Positions 29,069 to 47,760 are shown, counted from the stretch's first letter. The stretch is DNA of 64,000 nt from Amorphochlora amoebiformis (GCA_054601695.1 BAAHQB010000209.1:186001-250000), one strand, 5' to 3'. Notes: a model not told the origin generated them from the letters alone. Program-made: numbers and translations.

Positions 29069-29104
29069 GTATGTATATATTATATATAATATGTATGTAT
29101 AATT

Positions 29105-29189
<85 letters not shown>

Positions 29190-29334
29190 TATATATATAC
29201 ACACATATATATGTATACATACGCAGAAATACGCACACACACACACATAACACATAACATATATATATATATATACATATACATATGTGTATACACATAA
29301 TACATGAACAGACACACACACATGTAAATATCTA

Positions 29335-29381
<47 letters not shown>

Positions 29382-29382
29382 C

Positions 29383-29419
<37 letters not shown>

Positions 29420-29553
29420 GTACGTGTGTTTGTGTGTGCGTGTGCATGCATATATAAATCAATATATATATGTCTACATGTATATATTCATATATATATA
29501 TATATTTATATTTATACATATATATATATATATATGTACATTTACATACATGT

Positions 29554-29638
<85 letters not shown>

Positions 29639-29702
29639 TATTATATAATATATTATATATATATATATATATTTGAAGATATATATATATATATAAATAT
29701 AT

Positions 29703-29759
<57 letters not shown>

Positions 29760-30874
29760 CATCACCTTGGAGACCCCTCTGGATTCCAACCCTTTCCTCA
29801 CCAGCAAGGCCACAACCTTTCGGTACACCATAATGTAAGCTCGATGGTGTGTCGCCGTAACGAAGGACATATTGGTGCATTTGGGAGATGGTATCTAGAG
29901 ATCCAATTGGCCAGAGGTATAGTTACCCCTGGTGCATGGCTGTAGGTGTATCCGAGAAGCTCATATTGAGATGACAGTCTGTGAAGGAGATCGAAGGGTG
30001 CTTCCTGCAGAGCAACTACGTCCGGCCTGTCGCCAAACAATAGATTAGGCTCCTTTTTCTACTTGGAATTAGATGGAGAGGGTTAAGAATATAAAAAGGG
30101 GTGTTTTGCGATTGATGCTGAACTGCTTGGAATTTATGATCTGCTCCACAGCTTCCAAGCTATCGTTCCGTGTCCAGCTGAATGTTGGTAGGGTTTGGGT
30201 TAACGTTCGGTAATTGAATTATATGGGAAAAGTCTAACACTCACAACCTATCAGGGTTGAGATCATGCTCAGATCATACAATAGCGATAGTAACGTTACA
30301 ATTTTGGCCGGGTTTTGGAGACTTTACACTCTGCGACGTTCCACGTCACCAGTCGCAGCAAAATGTCCTTCGTCTCCTCATTTGCCACCAACTTGATGCT
30401 TGCAGACACACTTACGCTTGCGGGCTTCTGAGCCGAGGTGTTGACCTGAAAATCTTCCGGGAGCTTCCGCTTCCTGCCCTTTTGGACGCCCCTAGTGCTT
30501 CCCCCCGACTGATCCTTCTCTTCATCTCCCACGAAATTGGCAGCTTCTTTTACGCTTCCTATTGTCTTATCCTTCTTCTTTCCGTCTCTCACTACCTCGG
30601 GCTGGTTTGGGCAGAGTTTACATTGGGTGGATGGTCTCAACGTACGACAAAGGTAGGAGTTCACGGGAACCTTGGGCTTGAGCAGCCATTCTATAGCACG
30701 GCTGATATCTCCTCTCGTCTCTTGTAAAGCTTGCTCATTCATCTTCATGTCAATGAATCCCATTTCCTGTAACTGTAGCCGCAAATATACAAGAGCTCAT
30801 GGAAATCCAGGCGTCAAGACGACATTCTAGATTGTAGGAAGTGATACCTGTGCACTTGCGTTAGTTAGGTCCAT
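26625..30874 (-). CDS. TDP2: TDP2-like phosphodiesterase (UBA + EEP domain)
   Basis: Exon 1 (30874-30848) encodes MDLTNASAQ. Exon 2 (30772-30330) holds a UBA-type helix bundle ([20 protein letters not shown], then [11 protein letters not shown]), a basic linker ([10 protein letters not shown]) and the EEP start LVTWNVA. Later exons give [10 protein letters not shown] (about 30020), [15 protein letters not shown] (about 29850), [18 protein letters not shown] (about 27720), [15 protein letters not shown] (about 27520), YKDVWKH with RFTWDSRKN (about 27380), [17 protein letters not shown] (about 26850) and the terminal exon 26732-26625 with [13 protein letters not shown]. The TWN, LQE, GDTN and SDH motifs are the four catalytic signatures of TDP2, which removes 5'-tyrosyl adducts left by topoisomerase II. 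The GDTN-x-R form and the UBA domain argue for TDP2 over other EEP enzymes. Several junctions, notably after about 30100, are not resolved. Confidence 0.85.
26935..27325. repeat. (TA)n intronic tract
   Basis: TA microsatellite within the TDP2-like gene. No coding signal beyond Tyr-Ile frames. Confidence 0.9.
27820..29760. repeat. Long (TA)n intron of the TDP2-like gene
   Basis: A TA array nearly 2 kb long with TG/CA islands, plus a non-TA patch at 28385-28500 and 28650-28790 with no convincing exon. It separates the HL/GDTN exons from the TATHH exon. Confidence 0.85.
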
Positions 30875-31226
30875 TGGCTTATGAGGATTTGCGGCTTTGG
30901 GTAGTGCAAGAGAGTATAAGATGATCTGGACGGGGAAATTTCACATTTTTGAAAGGTTGATGAGCAGGCTTGGGAGAGGTAATCAGAGTGAAATGAAAGT
31001 AATAGTCTCGATGTAACAATACGATTCCGAGGATGGTTTTTCAGTATTCAATCCTTCTCCCTATCCCCCTTTGACTACCAGAAGCGTCGCCAAGATAGCT
31101 GTTGCGATTCCCAATGCCCTCCTTTCCCGCATTCAAATCTCCTGACAAAGGAGTTTAGCCGCCATTTTTAAAAAGAATTCGGGTGATTTCTGCGGTCCCC
31201 GAAAAGGAGCTGGTCTTTGTGGCGCC
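30875..31226. promoter_or_regulatory. Head-to-head spacer, TDP2-like and phytochelatin synthase
   Basis: About 350 bp free of microsatellites separates the two proposed ATGs, which point away from each other. The layout suggests a shared promoter region. No specific element was recognised. Confidence 0.45.
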
Positions 31227-32440
31227 ATGAAGCGAGCCCTGGCCCACTGCCAGACGCGTCTCCGTACTCCCCTGCGAAATTTTTGCAGGGTTATGAGTAC
31301 AGAATCGAAGTATATTTCCAGCACCGCCTGCCTGAACGAGCGTTGTGAAGTCAAAGGTCTTGGGCGTAGCTTTTTTTCTATTCCCGGGAGAGCGAGCTTG
31401 CTGCGTATGGTCATTGTGTGTGGCTTTATCGGGACCCCCGGTGTGAATTTAATCGATGCTGACAGATCATAGGAGAAGTGCTCTTTGGATCCTTTCAGGT
31501 TCTGATGTGCTTTGTTGTTTTACACAGAGTCTTGTCCGTCAAGCGCGATAAACCTGGAAGCACGCAAAATTATTGAGGAGAGCTCAAGAGCAAACGAGGC
31601 CAAACACCTCCCCAGGCCTTCGGTATAAAATTATGATGTAGGATACAGGTTTGGGGCCCCGAATGTCCAGGGGTCTGCTTGCTGATGTTCCAAATATTTC
31701 TCAGGTTTCCTCTCTTTTCCCCTACGGTCCTGGTTCGACGGATCCTAGCGAGTGGCCCCTTAGAAGTTTCTATAAAAGGTATTGAGTGCCTTATATCTAG
31801 TTTTGCTGGTATTAAGGATGTATACATAAAGGGTGCTACCTAAGGAGTGTGTTCGCTTCGGCAGCGAGCAAGGCATCAAACTGTTTCAGGTCATACCTAT
31901 CCTGAATCTCAAATTGTCTCTTGACTTCGACATATTGTTAGGAATCATTAGCGAGCGGCAACGCTGCCGCTTACTTTCCCCTTGCAGAGCAATTCCGCAC
32001 GCAAGATGAACCAGCCTTCTGTGGGCTATCAACCCTCACAATGGTATTACTCGAACCAACTATTTATAAACCCACGTACCTGAGAGACTCTAAAAACCCT
32101 TCACAGGTACTCAATTCACTAGCAATCGATCCTGGGCGAATATGGAAGGGTGGATGGAGATGGTTCAGGTTAGGTTCTCACACTGATTCGGAGTAAATCC
32201 TAACTCGGGACCCAAACAGCGAAGAACTTCTCGACTGCTGCGAGTCTTTAGAGAAGATTCGAAAATCTGGAATTGCTTTTGATAAGCTCTCCTGCCTCGC
32301 TTCCTGTAACGGGGCCAACGTCGAAACGTGGCGAGCCGTTGGGAAAGAAACCGATGCTGAGGAGTTCAGGAGCGCGGTATAGTTGTACAGATATGTTTTG
32401 TATATGTGTATATAATTATAAATATATATATATATATATG

Positions 32441-32473
<33 letters not shown>

Positions 32474-32583
32474 AAATAATATAATATTCTATATATATAT
32501 ATATATGTATATATTCATGTATAAATTATATGTACATATATATTAATATATATATGTATATATATATATATATATTATATATA

Positions 32584-32622
<39 letters not shown>

Positions 32623-32710
32623 TCATGTATAAATTATATGTACATATATTATATATATATATATATATTATATATTTTTTATATATCTATTTATATATAT
32701 ACATATATAT

Positions 32711-32745
<35 letters not shown>

Positions 32746-32758
32746 TACATAATATATG

Positions 32759-32798
<40 letters not shown>

Positions 32799-32822
32799 AT
32801 GTATATATATGTAAGTGTACAG

Positions 32823-32895
<73 letters not shown>

Positions 32896-32927
32896 TATAT
32901 ATATATATTATTATATATATATTATAT

Positions 32928-32973
<46 letters not shown>

Positions 32974-33037
32974 TACATATATATATATATATATTATATC
33001 TATGTTTGCATATGCATATTGTATAATATATACATAC

Positions 33038-33128
<91 letters not shown>

Positions 33129-33235
33129 TATTATATCTAGGTATGTGATATGTTTATATATATGTATATATCAATATATATATATATATGTGTGTGTATA
33201 TATTTATATATATATGATAAATACATGTATATATG

Positions 33236-33279
<44 letters not shown>

Positions 33280-34350
33280 GATTGTATGTGTGTATATATG
33301 TACATATATATATGTACATATATGCATATATATATATATATATATAATGTAGTGTATATATAAATGTATATCAAAAACTACGCACTTAACTGAGATGAAA
33401 GTTTTGCACAGGTAAAGGCAGCCGCGGCCACTACATCTCACTTCATGATCGCATCATACTCACGTTCACACCTAGGCCAGACGGGAGATGGGTATTCTTA
33501 AGGACTTTCGGCCAAAACCACCAGAAATTCTTAAAATGATGTAATTTCAGACATTTCAGTCCCATTGCTGCGTATCATGAGCCGACGGATATGGTTCTCA
33601 TCATGGTAAATCCCCTCAATTTATCGATAGGTCAAGATTTTTGACGTGAGGTTCTCCTGAAACAGGACACAGCAAGATTCAAGTACCCGCCTCATTGGAT
33701 CCCGCTTCCTCTGTTAGTTGAAGCTATGCAAAAATTAGATCAGGGGTAACTTGAAAATCTCTTGTGATGTTTCCTCCTCAATTTTCTCCTTTTAATACCA
33801 GGACGGGGAAGGCTCGGGGGTACATGAAGCTGTCACGAGCATCCGGTGACGGCAGCCCAAGCTCATCAATTCTTTTTGTGCTTACTCTAAGGAAGGTACT
33901 GAGGGTTAGAGTTGAGGTTAGGGTTAGGTTTTAAGGTTAGGGCGGTTCTACATCCTCTAATTACTCCACTCTCATATCTAATCCCCCAATCCCACGTTCA
34001 ATCCCACTAGGATACGGTACCACTCAAAAGTTGTCGAATCGCCTCTCTCCATCGTCATCTGTTCAAAGGGTTAATTGTGTTATAGGGTTTCGATGACAGC
34101 GCGCTTCGGGTTATCCGTCGTTTCTTCGCGTCCGTTCGGGCGGAGAAACAGCGCAACGAGGAGAAGACTCCTACCCCCCCTCCGAGAGGCTCGGAGGAGA
34201 AGGTAAGGCCACCCTCCTCTATCCCCCTCTACCCTTAAGCGAATCTGTTGGTGTATACATAGAGTAATACATATATATATATATATATATATATTCATTT
34301 ATGCTTATAAGAATAGATGTATATATATATATATATATATATAATATAAC

Positions 34351-34418
<68 letters not shown>

Positions 34419-34438
34419 GTGTATACAATGTGTATGTG

Positions 34439-34479
<41 letters not shown>

Positions 34480-34581
34480 ATATGTATATATACATATGTA
34501 TGTATGTGTGTATGATATTAGAATGTATTAATATGCAAATTTTTTATCCTTTTTTACATGTAGATATGTCATAATACATAC

Positions 34582-34623
<42 letters not shown>

Positions 34624-34697
34624 AGTATAAATCATAAATATATATATATTTATATATATATATATATAAAGGAAAATATATATATATACATGTATAC

Positions 34698-34766
<69 letters not shown>

Positions 34767-35845
34767 GCATACAAATATATGCAAATATGTATATATGCAT
34801 TACTGGATGTATACACACATATATATCTATAAATAATATATACATACATATACATATACACATATATATATATATAGTATACACATATACATACACACAT
34901 ATATATATATACATATATCATATGGACCACAATGTATGTATTATGTTAAAATATACATGTTTATTATTATTACATATATATATATATATTTATGTATAAA
35001 TGTACATATATATATACTATACTATACATAAATATATATATATATGTATATATATATATATGTTAGATATCTAAGTGTATTTTAAGGATATAATATGTAG
35101 TATTATATAATCTTATTTACTAGCAATGTGAAATAGTTACTGGGTGTCTTGACCTTCAAGACGTGGGGTGTCTTGACAGTCAAGTCGTGGGTGTCTTGAC
35201 AGTCAAGACGTGGGATGTCTTGACAGTCAAGTCGTGGGTGTCTTGACAGTCAAGACGTGGGATGTCTTGACAGTCAATTTGTGAGGTGTCTTGACAGTGA
35301 ATATGTGGGGTGTATTTGCCAGTTTACAAAGGTCAAACTCACGGACTCTCTTGACAGCCAAACTCTGGCATTGGGAGTATGGGTGTCTTGACAGTCAAGA
35401 CGTGGGGTGTATTGACAGTCAAGACGTGGGATGTCTTGACACTTCTTGACTGTCAAGACACCCATACCCCCAATGCCAGGGTTTAACTGTCAAAAGAGTC
35501 CGTGAGAAAGTTAGACCTTTGTAAACTGGCAAATACACCCCACATATTTACTGTCAAGACATCCCACGTCTTGACTGTCAAGACACCCCACGTCTTGACT
35601 CAAGACACCCCACGTCTTGACTGTCAAGACACCCCACGTCTTGACTGTCAATATATACATATATATATATATATGTATATATATATTATATTATATATAT
35701 ATATATATATGTATATCGTATGGACCACAATGTATATATTGTGTTAAATTATACATGTTTATTATATATATTATATATATAATATTATATATATAATATT
35801 ATAATATATATACTATACTATACATACATATATATATATACACAC

Positions 35846-35877
<32 letters not shown>

Positions 35878-36662
35878 TAGATATCCAAGTGTATTTTTAG
35901 GATATAATATGTAGTATTATGTAATCATGTTTACTAGCAATATGAAATTTTTACAGGTGTTAACACATGAATCCTTGTATATCAGAGCACAGAGGATTCA
36001 AGTGAAATGGGCATTCCGGATGTGACGCTCCCGGAGTGCGAGACTTGTTCAAAGCAGGGAAGGGAGCTATCGGCGTATGTGTCGTGTTTTTTCTCCACAG
36101 TACCCCCCGAGCTCCTGGCAGCTGTTAGCACCGTGGTCCACGAGTTCAGAGTAGACTTTGGAGATATTCCGGTTCGTCAGAAGTATCAAGACACAGGTAG
36201 GTTGACATCTGTATGTATCATCCACACTGATTGTAAGATTTAATTCCATTATTATCTCTCCCCAGTAAAGGAGCTTCTGACGGATATCAGGGCCTTGCCT
36301 ATCTTCCCTCATGTGGCAATCGCTGTTCGCAATCAGCGGCATCGACTCAAAGATATTCTCAGAGTAAACCTCGTTTCTATTTGACATATTCTGACCTGGG
36401 CCTAAGATTTATGAAGTTGATAAGGATTATTTAGATATTATCATACCAGGCGGCACATGGGGTCGAGCTCTTAACGGTCCTGCTTCTGGCCGCACCTGGT
36501 AAATGTGTAATTATTATCATTTATGATAGCATGTTTTCATACACACATATATATATATATATACATATATAATATATATATATATTATATATGTATATAT
36601 ATATGTATGTATATTTAAATATATATATATATGTATATATATATGTGTATAATATATATATA

Positions 36663-36702
<40 letters not shown>

Positions 36703-36715
36703 ATACATACATATA

Positions 36716-36788
<73 letters not shown>

Positions 36789-36802
36789 TATGTATGTATA
36801 TA

Positions 36803-36842
<40 letters not shown>

Positions 36843-36848
36843 CCATAG

Positions 36849-36880
<32 letters not shown>

Positions 36881-36888
36881 TCTCTATA

Positions 36889-36929
<41 letters not shown>

Positions 36930-36939
36930 CATGTATATT

Positions 36940-36998
<59 letters not shown>

Positions 36999-37017
36999 GT
37001 ATCTGTAATGCATGCGC

Positions 37018-37048
<31 letters not shown>

Positions 37049-37054
37049 CATACA

Positions 37055-37094
<40 letters not shown>

Positions 37095-37253
37095 GTATAT
37101 GTTCATACATATGTGAATGTAATTTTAAAACGAGTGTTGTATGCGAGTATGTAAATGTACACATTACATATATAAAAATAAAACTACATATATATATATA
37201 CATATACATATATATATATATATTATATATATATTATATATATAAATATATAT

Positions 37254-37284
<31 letters not shown>

Positions 37285-37385
37285 CATATATATACATATA
37301 CATACATATATATATTATATATATAATGTATATATATATAATATATACGTGTATATATATGTGTATATATATATGTGTATATGTA

Positions 37386-37428
<43 letters not shown>

Positions 37429-37444
37429 TATATATATATATTAT

Positions 37445-37489
<45 letters not shown>

Positions 37490-37702
37490 CATGTATATAT
37501 ATACATACATATATATATATTATATATAATATATATATGTATATATATATATATATACGTGTTCTAGAGGGGAGAGCATGTATGTATATATGTTCTTATA
37601 TACGTATGAAAAAAAAAGAACAGAAATATTTATACATCTTTGTATGTATATAGATAGGTATGTATGTATTTATATCTTATAAATATTTATTAATACATAC
37701 AT

Positions 37703-37746
<44 letters not shown>

Positions 37747-37814
37747 ACCCAGCACATATATTTATAAATAACATCATATAAATATACATATATATATTTA
37801 TATGTATATATGTG

Positions 37815-37904
<90 letters not shown>

Positions 37905-38032
37905 GTCCGTATATACACACATATACATATATATATAACATATGTCCGTATATATATATATATATATATATACATATATATAACAATTATACACCCACAT
38001 ACACACACACAATATATGTATATATTATATGC

Positions 38033-38070
<38 letters not shown>

Positions 38071-38338
38071 ATATGCATAAGCATTCATTATAATGAATGA
38101 TCTGATTGCTCACTCGCAGTTCAAGATCTCTCAGCTTGTGGTACCCGTGTGGACTCACTTATGCGGCTGAGCGAGGAGAGTGCGAGCGAGCTCGTAAGGA
38201 ACGAAATTAAGGTTGTATCCATCTCCCTTTATTGAATGTTTTTGAGTATGTTTTGAACATTTTTAGGCACTTCGTAATCAGCTCTGGACAGTGTTTCGGC
38301 CCCGTGGAACTAACAACCGGATCAACGCGGAGAATTAA
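31227..38338 (+). CDS. PCS: Phytochelatin synthase (glutathione gamma-glutamylcysteinyltransferase)
   Basis: Sixteen phase-consistent exons: 31227-31440, 31528-31622, 31845-31889, 31942-32043, 32107-32168, 32220-32376, 33412-33491, 33551-33605, 33666-33745, 33802-33895, 34086-34202, 35986-36196, 36266-36363, 36450-36498, 38120-38211, 38267-38338, giving about 540 residues. The catalytic Cys lies in [18 protein letters not shown] (codon 32020-32022), the His in [14 protein letters not shown], and the Asp in [28 protein letters not shown] and [15 protein letters not shown] are also typical. The C-terminal part ends in a [12 protein letters not shown] helix as in plant enzymes. The enzyme joins gamma-Glu-Cys units from glutathione into metal-binding phytochelatins. 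The first 71 residues are Arg-rich and acid-poor at the start ([20 protein letters not shown]), an unusual extension that could target an organelle. An extra exon at about 31650-31778 is possible but fits no phase. Confidence 0.95.
32395..33375. repeat. (TA)n intron of phytochelatin synthase
   Basis: The intron between the DCCE exon and the GQTGDG exon is almost pure TA microsatellite. A near-duplicate of about 45 bp (GTATATATTCATGTATAAAT type) recurs at 32506 and 32614. Confidence 0.9.
34255..34915. repeat. (TA)n tract, 5' part of PCS intron 11
   Basis: TA and CA/TG simple repeats. It continues into the duplicated and inverted repeat complex. Confidence 0.9.
34919..35137 (+). repeat. Left copy of ~220-bp direct duplication
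   Basis: Starts TATGGACCACAATGTATG and ends near TACTAGCAATGTGAAAT. It recurs at 35716-35953 with few differences outside the microsatellite in its middle. Together the copies bracket the inverted repeat array. Confidence 0.8.
35142..35440 (+). repeat. Tandem array of ~24-bp units, left arm of an inverted repeat
   Basis: About ten imperfect copies of GTGTCTTGACAGTCAAGACG, each itself a dyad (CTTGAC..GTCAAG). They are interrupted by a unique insert at about 35310-35385 (containing GCCAGTTTACAAAGGTCAAA). The array lies in PCS intron 11. Confidence 0.9.
35443..35650 (-). repeat. Right arm of inverted repeat array
   Basis: Same units in reverse orientation, including the reverse complement of the unique insert (TTTGTAAACTGGCAAATACA at about 35519). 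The two arms could form a long hairpin in DNA or in the intron RNA. Confidence 0.9.
35716..35953 (+). repeat. Right copy of ~220-bp direct duplication
   Basis: Matches 34919-35137, including the flanking words GTATGGACCACAATGTAT and GATATAATATGTAGTATTAT. It ends just before the acceptor of PCS exon 12. Confidence 0.8.
36540..38095. repeat. (TA)n intron of phytochelatin synthase
   Basis: Almost 1.6 kb of TA arrays with a short unique patch at 37560-37640. No exon was seen. Confidence 0.9.
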
Positions 38339-38467
38339 CGGTCTAGTTCATGAAAGTTTAGCGGTTAATATTCCAGTCATTCAACGTAATTTAGCCGGTG
38401 CATATCCTCACTGTATATAATCACTGCTTTAAATGCAACTGAAGTATGCCACGAAAAAGATATATAC

Positions 38468-38514
<47 letters not shown>

Positions 38515-38585
38515 TTATATATGAATTAATTGTTGCGCATATTTGAGTCCAGGCGCCTAAGTTATGATTATGATGAGTGATGACG

Positions 38586-38651
38586 GTACTATGATGATAC
38601 TTTTCGTACGTGCGGTAGGTACTATGATGATACTTTTCGTACGTGCGGTAG
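38586..38651 (+). repeat. 33-bp tandem duplication
   Basis: Two adjacent identical copies of a 33-bp unit beginning GTACTATGATGATACTTTTC. Confidence 0.9.
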
Positions 38652-38672
38652 TATTCAGTACATAAATACTAG

Positions 38673-38704
<32 letters not shown>

Positions 38705-38763
38705 ACTAGGTGTATGTGTATATGTGTATATGTGTATATGTGTATACGTGTGTGTATATATCA

Positions 38764-38851
<88 letters not shown>

Positions 38852-38896
38852 GTATATTGATATATACGTACGGGCCGCTGAGCCTTCATGAGCACA

Positions 38897-39031
38897 GGCA
38901 GCATATCAGCATCTCAGCATCAGGATTCGAATGATGACGTACGTACGTATATACATGCGTACAAGGCAGCATATCAGCATCTCAGCATCAGGATTCGAAT
39001 GATGACGTACGTACGTATATGCATGCGTACA
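38897..39031 (+). repeat. ~68-bp tandem duplication
   Basis: Two adjacent near-identical copies of a unit beginning GGCAGCATATCAGCATCTCA and ending in CGTACGTACGTATAT.CATGC. Few substitutions separate them, so the event is recent. Confidence 0.9.
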
Positions 39032-40209
39032 TACACGGTAAAGTATCTTAAGAGTATCGTAAGCGCGTGCCGTATTACACTGCGATCGACCGTATACATA
39101 TTACTATTGGCTAGAATTCTAGAATGATAAACTAGATTGTACATATTACTCCGGACATACGCATCTCTATGGTATGCGCTGTGCGGCGCATGACCCGGCA
39201 TGAGCACTAGGTACGTATACTCTAGATATTGTAGTAAATAACTAGCATAAGTATACGTACGCTTATACTCATATTGTACTAAACTAGCATAAGCATACGT
39301 ACGCACAAGCTTACATGTACATTCAGTTTACTGTAATGATAAACGATAAATATAGTAAGATGGACAGTGCGCATTCGTACGGACTAACTACGTACTAATA
39401 TATCTGGTTATTATAATATACGACCGTAGTACTTTGATACGAATACACATATTTATGCCAGAATTAGTGATAATTTAGTATACCTTACTGTAGACAGTAC
39501 TAGACACGGATCATACTTTCGTGTACGTACTGTATTCTAGGTATAATTAGTTGCTATTAGTTGAATTAGTGTATACGTTATCACATGGTATAGCCAGACT
39601 TTTGTTATAATTATCCGGAGTCTGAGTAGTACAGTAGTACATCAGAGTACATATGAAAGTTTCGATAATTGTTGCTTCGCGTCAACTTGGCCGTACTTTT
39701 TCACGCGATTCTCTCTTATTTATAATATAGATGATGCTATGAGGCCTATGATTTTATACAACGTTAACGATTGCTACTATTTTACTTCTAGTCGCGATTC
39801 GTTGTCCTGCACGAGATGCAATGCAGTACATACGTACTGTACTCATGATCAAGAGCGGCTCATCAAGCCTTGCAATTAATAATATTCACAATATATGTAT
39901 GTACGTACGTATTATGTTGTCGACATCTCACAATTATGTATGATAGTTAGCCGCAAATGACTTGAAAAATGGTAATGTTTGAAACTCCCAACTTATCGCA
40001 CTGGCCGTGCACTGCACACTGCACATAATTGCAGCTGTGTTGTACCAACCGCAGCAACAGACCCATGCAGTGGTCTGGGTCCGGATTAATCGATATATCT
40101 GTGCACGCACGTACGTGTATACATAATCCATTAGTAATAATCCTTATCCCTCCCATTGTAGTCCTCGTCCCTGTAGCGGCCATGGGACCTCCGAAAACAC
40201 ACACAAAAA

Positions 40210-40344
40210 CACAAATATATATGTATATATATATTTATTTATATAATATTATATATATATATATATATACACACATATATATATGTGTATATTTATATAT
40301 ATATATATTGAGTGTGTAGTACATAATTATATTTATATACATAT

Positions 40345-40375
<31 letters not shown>

Positions 40376-40503
40376 TACATATACACATATACAGATATAT
40401 ATGTATATATATACATATATTATATATATATATATATATATTATATACACATATGTAATTTACATATATATATTATATATATATATATATGAATATATAC
40501 ATA

Positions 40504-40552
<49 letters not shown>

Positions 40553-40621
40553 GGACTCCTGAGAGCATGTACTACTAACTTTAACAACTATAATTATATA
40601 TGCATACAAAATGAATGTGCG

Positions 40622-40670
<49 letters not shown>

Positions 40671-40716
40671 ATATATGTGTGTGTATGTATACATGTGCAT
40701 GCACACACACACACAC

Positions 40717-40760
<44 letters not shown>

Positions 40761-40903
40761 AATAATATACATACACATATATATATATATATATATGTTA
40801 TATGATGTATTATGTGTATATGTGTGTGTGTATGTATGCATATATAATGTTTATATGTGTGTGTATATATTTATATATAAAATATTATATACATATATAT
40901 ATG

Positions 40904-40996
<93 letters not shown>

Positions 40997-41119
40997 CACT
41001 TCCATATTTGCTGTGTGTTTCAGGGTATGGTATATAAACCTAATATATATCTCTATGTATATATGTAGATATGTATACATATTTACACATATATATATGT
41101 ATACATATATTACATGTAT

Positions 41120-41155
<36 letters not shown>

Positions 41156-41199
41156 CATATGTAATATATATATATATATGTATATATATACATATGTAA

Positions 41200-41281
<82 letters not shown>

Positions 41282-41321
41282 TATGTGTTTCAGGGTACGT
41301 ATATGTACACATATATAAATA

Positions 41322-41357
<36 letters not shown>

Positions 41358-41400
41358 GCAAAAACATATATGTATATATGTGTATTATAACTATATATAT

Positions 41401-41487
<87 letters not shown>

Positions 41488-41522
41488 TGTATACATGAAA
41501 ACATATGTAAAATGAAAATATT

Positions 41523-41557
<35 letters not shown>

Positions 41558-41744
41558 CAGATATATATATATATATTACATATATATATATATATATATA
41601 TATTACAGATATATATATATATATATAATCCAATATATAATATTGATATTTCCTGTGTTTCAGGGTACGGTAAATACACCTAATGTATGTATATTGTTTA
41701 TTCATTTACATATGTATATATATATATATATACATATATATGTT

Positions 41745-41782
<38 letters not shown>

Positions 41783-41850
41783 TATATATATATATATCCT
41801 AGGTACATATATATACACATATATACACATATAGAGTATTATTTTGTTAT
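40210..41850. repeat. (TA)n tract carrying a dispersed short module
   Basis: TA arrays are interrupted at about 41018, 41285 and 41655 by near-copies of a unique module (TGTGTTTCAGGGTA, in two of three copies continuing into AAACCTAATAT or ACACCTAATGT). No open frame of interest was found. Confidence 0.85.
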
Positions 41851-41861
41851 ATACCTCGATC

Positions 41862-47160
<5,299 letters not shown>

Positions 47161-47249
47161 AACCTGTGTTAGGTTTGGGATTAGGGTTGGGTTGGGATTC
47201 GTGAGAAGGTTAGGGTTAGGGGTAGGGGTTAGGGTACATGCAAGTATAA

Positions 47250-47553
47250 ATTACATATTCACATGTATATATAATATATATATATGTATATTTATATTAC
47301 ATACATATATACACATATACAGACACATATACACATGCACATGTGTATACAACATTGTATGTATGTTATGAAAGTAGATTATACTATGTATACACACAAA
47401 CACACGTGTGTGTGTATGTGTATATATGTGTGTGCGTTTATAACACATAGTTCTACATGTACGTGTAAAATACATATTATATATATATACATACACACAT
47501 ATATACATATATGTATACACACGCACATGTATATATATTTATATATATATGTG

Positions 47554-47609
<56 letters not shown>

Positions 47610-47674
47610 TATATATATATGTATGTATATAATATTTATATTATACGTACATGTAGAAGTATGTGTTATACTTA

Positions 47675-47758
<84 letters not shown>

Positions 47759-47760
47759 AT

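Larger units (their letters stand above)
38339..40230. other. Intergenic, non-microsatellite sequence rich in GTAC/CGTACG
   Basis: Mixed-composition sequence after the PCS stop codon with many GTAC, TACGTA and CGTACGTA words. Weak open frames at 39934-40319 on both strands have no family likeness. No confident exon was found. It contains two tandem duplications (annotated separately). Confidence 0.6.

Noticed and set aside
31650-31778. Extra phytochelatin synthase exon ([16 protein letters not shown])
   Set aside because: It reads well, but neither its acceptor nor its donor phase fits the flanking exons, whereas skipping it keeps the frame.
35142-35650. CRISPR array
   Set aside because: Repeat units are contiguous without unique spacers, occur in both orientations, and lie in an intron of a eukaryotic gene.
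36698-37456. 252-codon Tyr-Ile-rich frame (and scores of similar frames on both strands)
   Set aside because: Translated TA repeat inside a phytochelatin synthase intron. Both strands are open equally and there is no amino-acid diversity.
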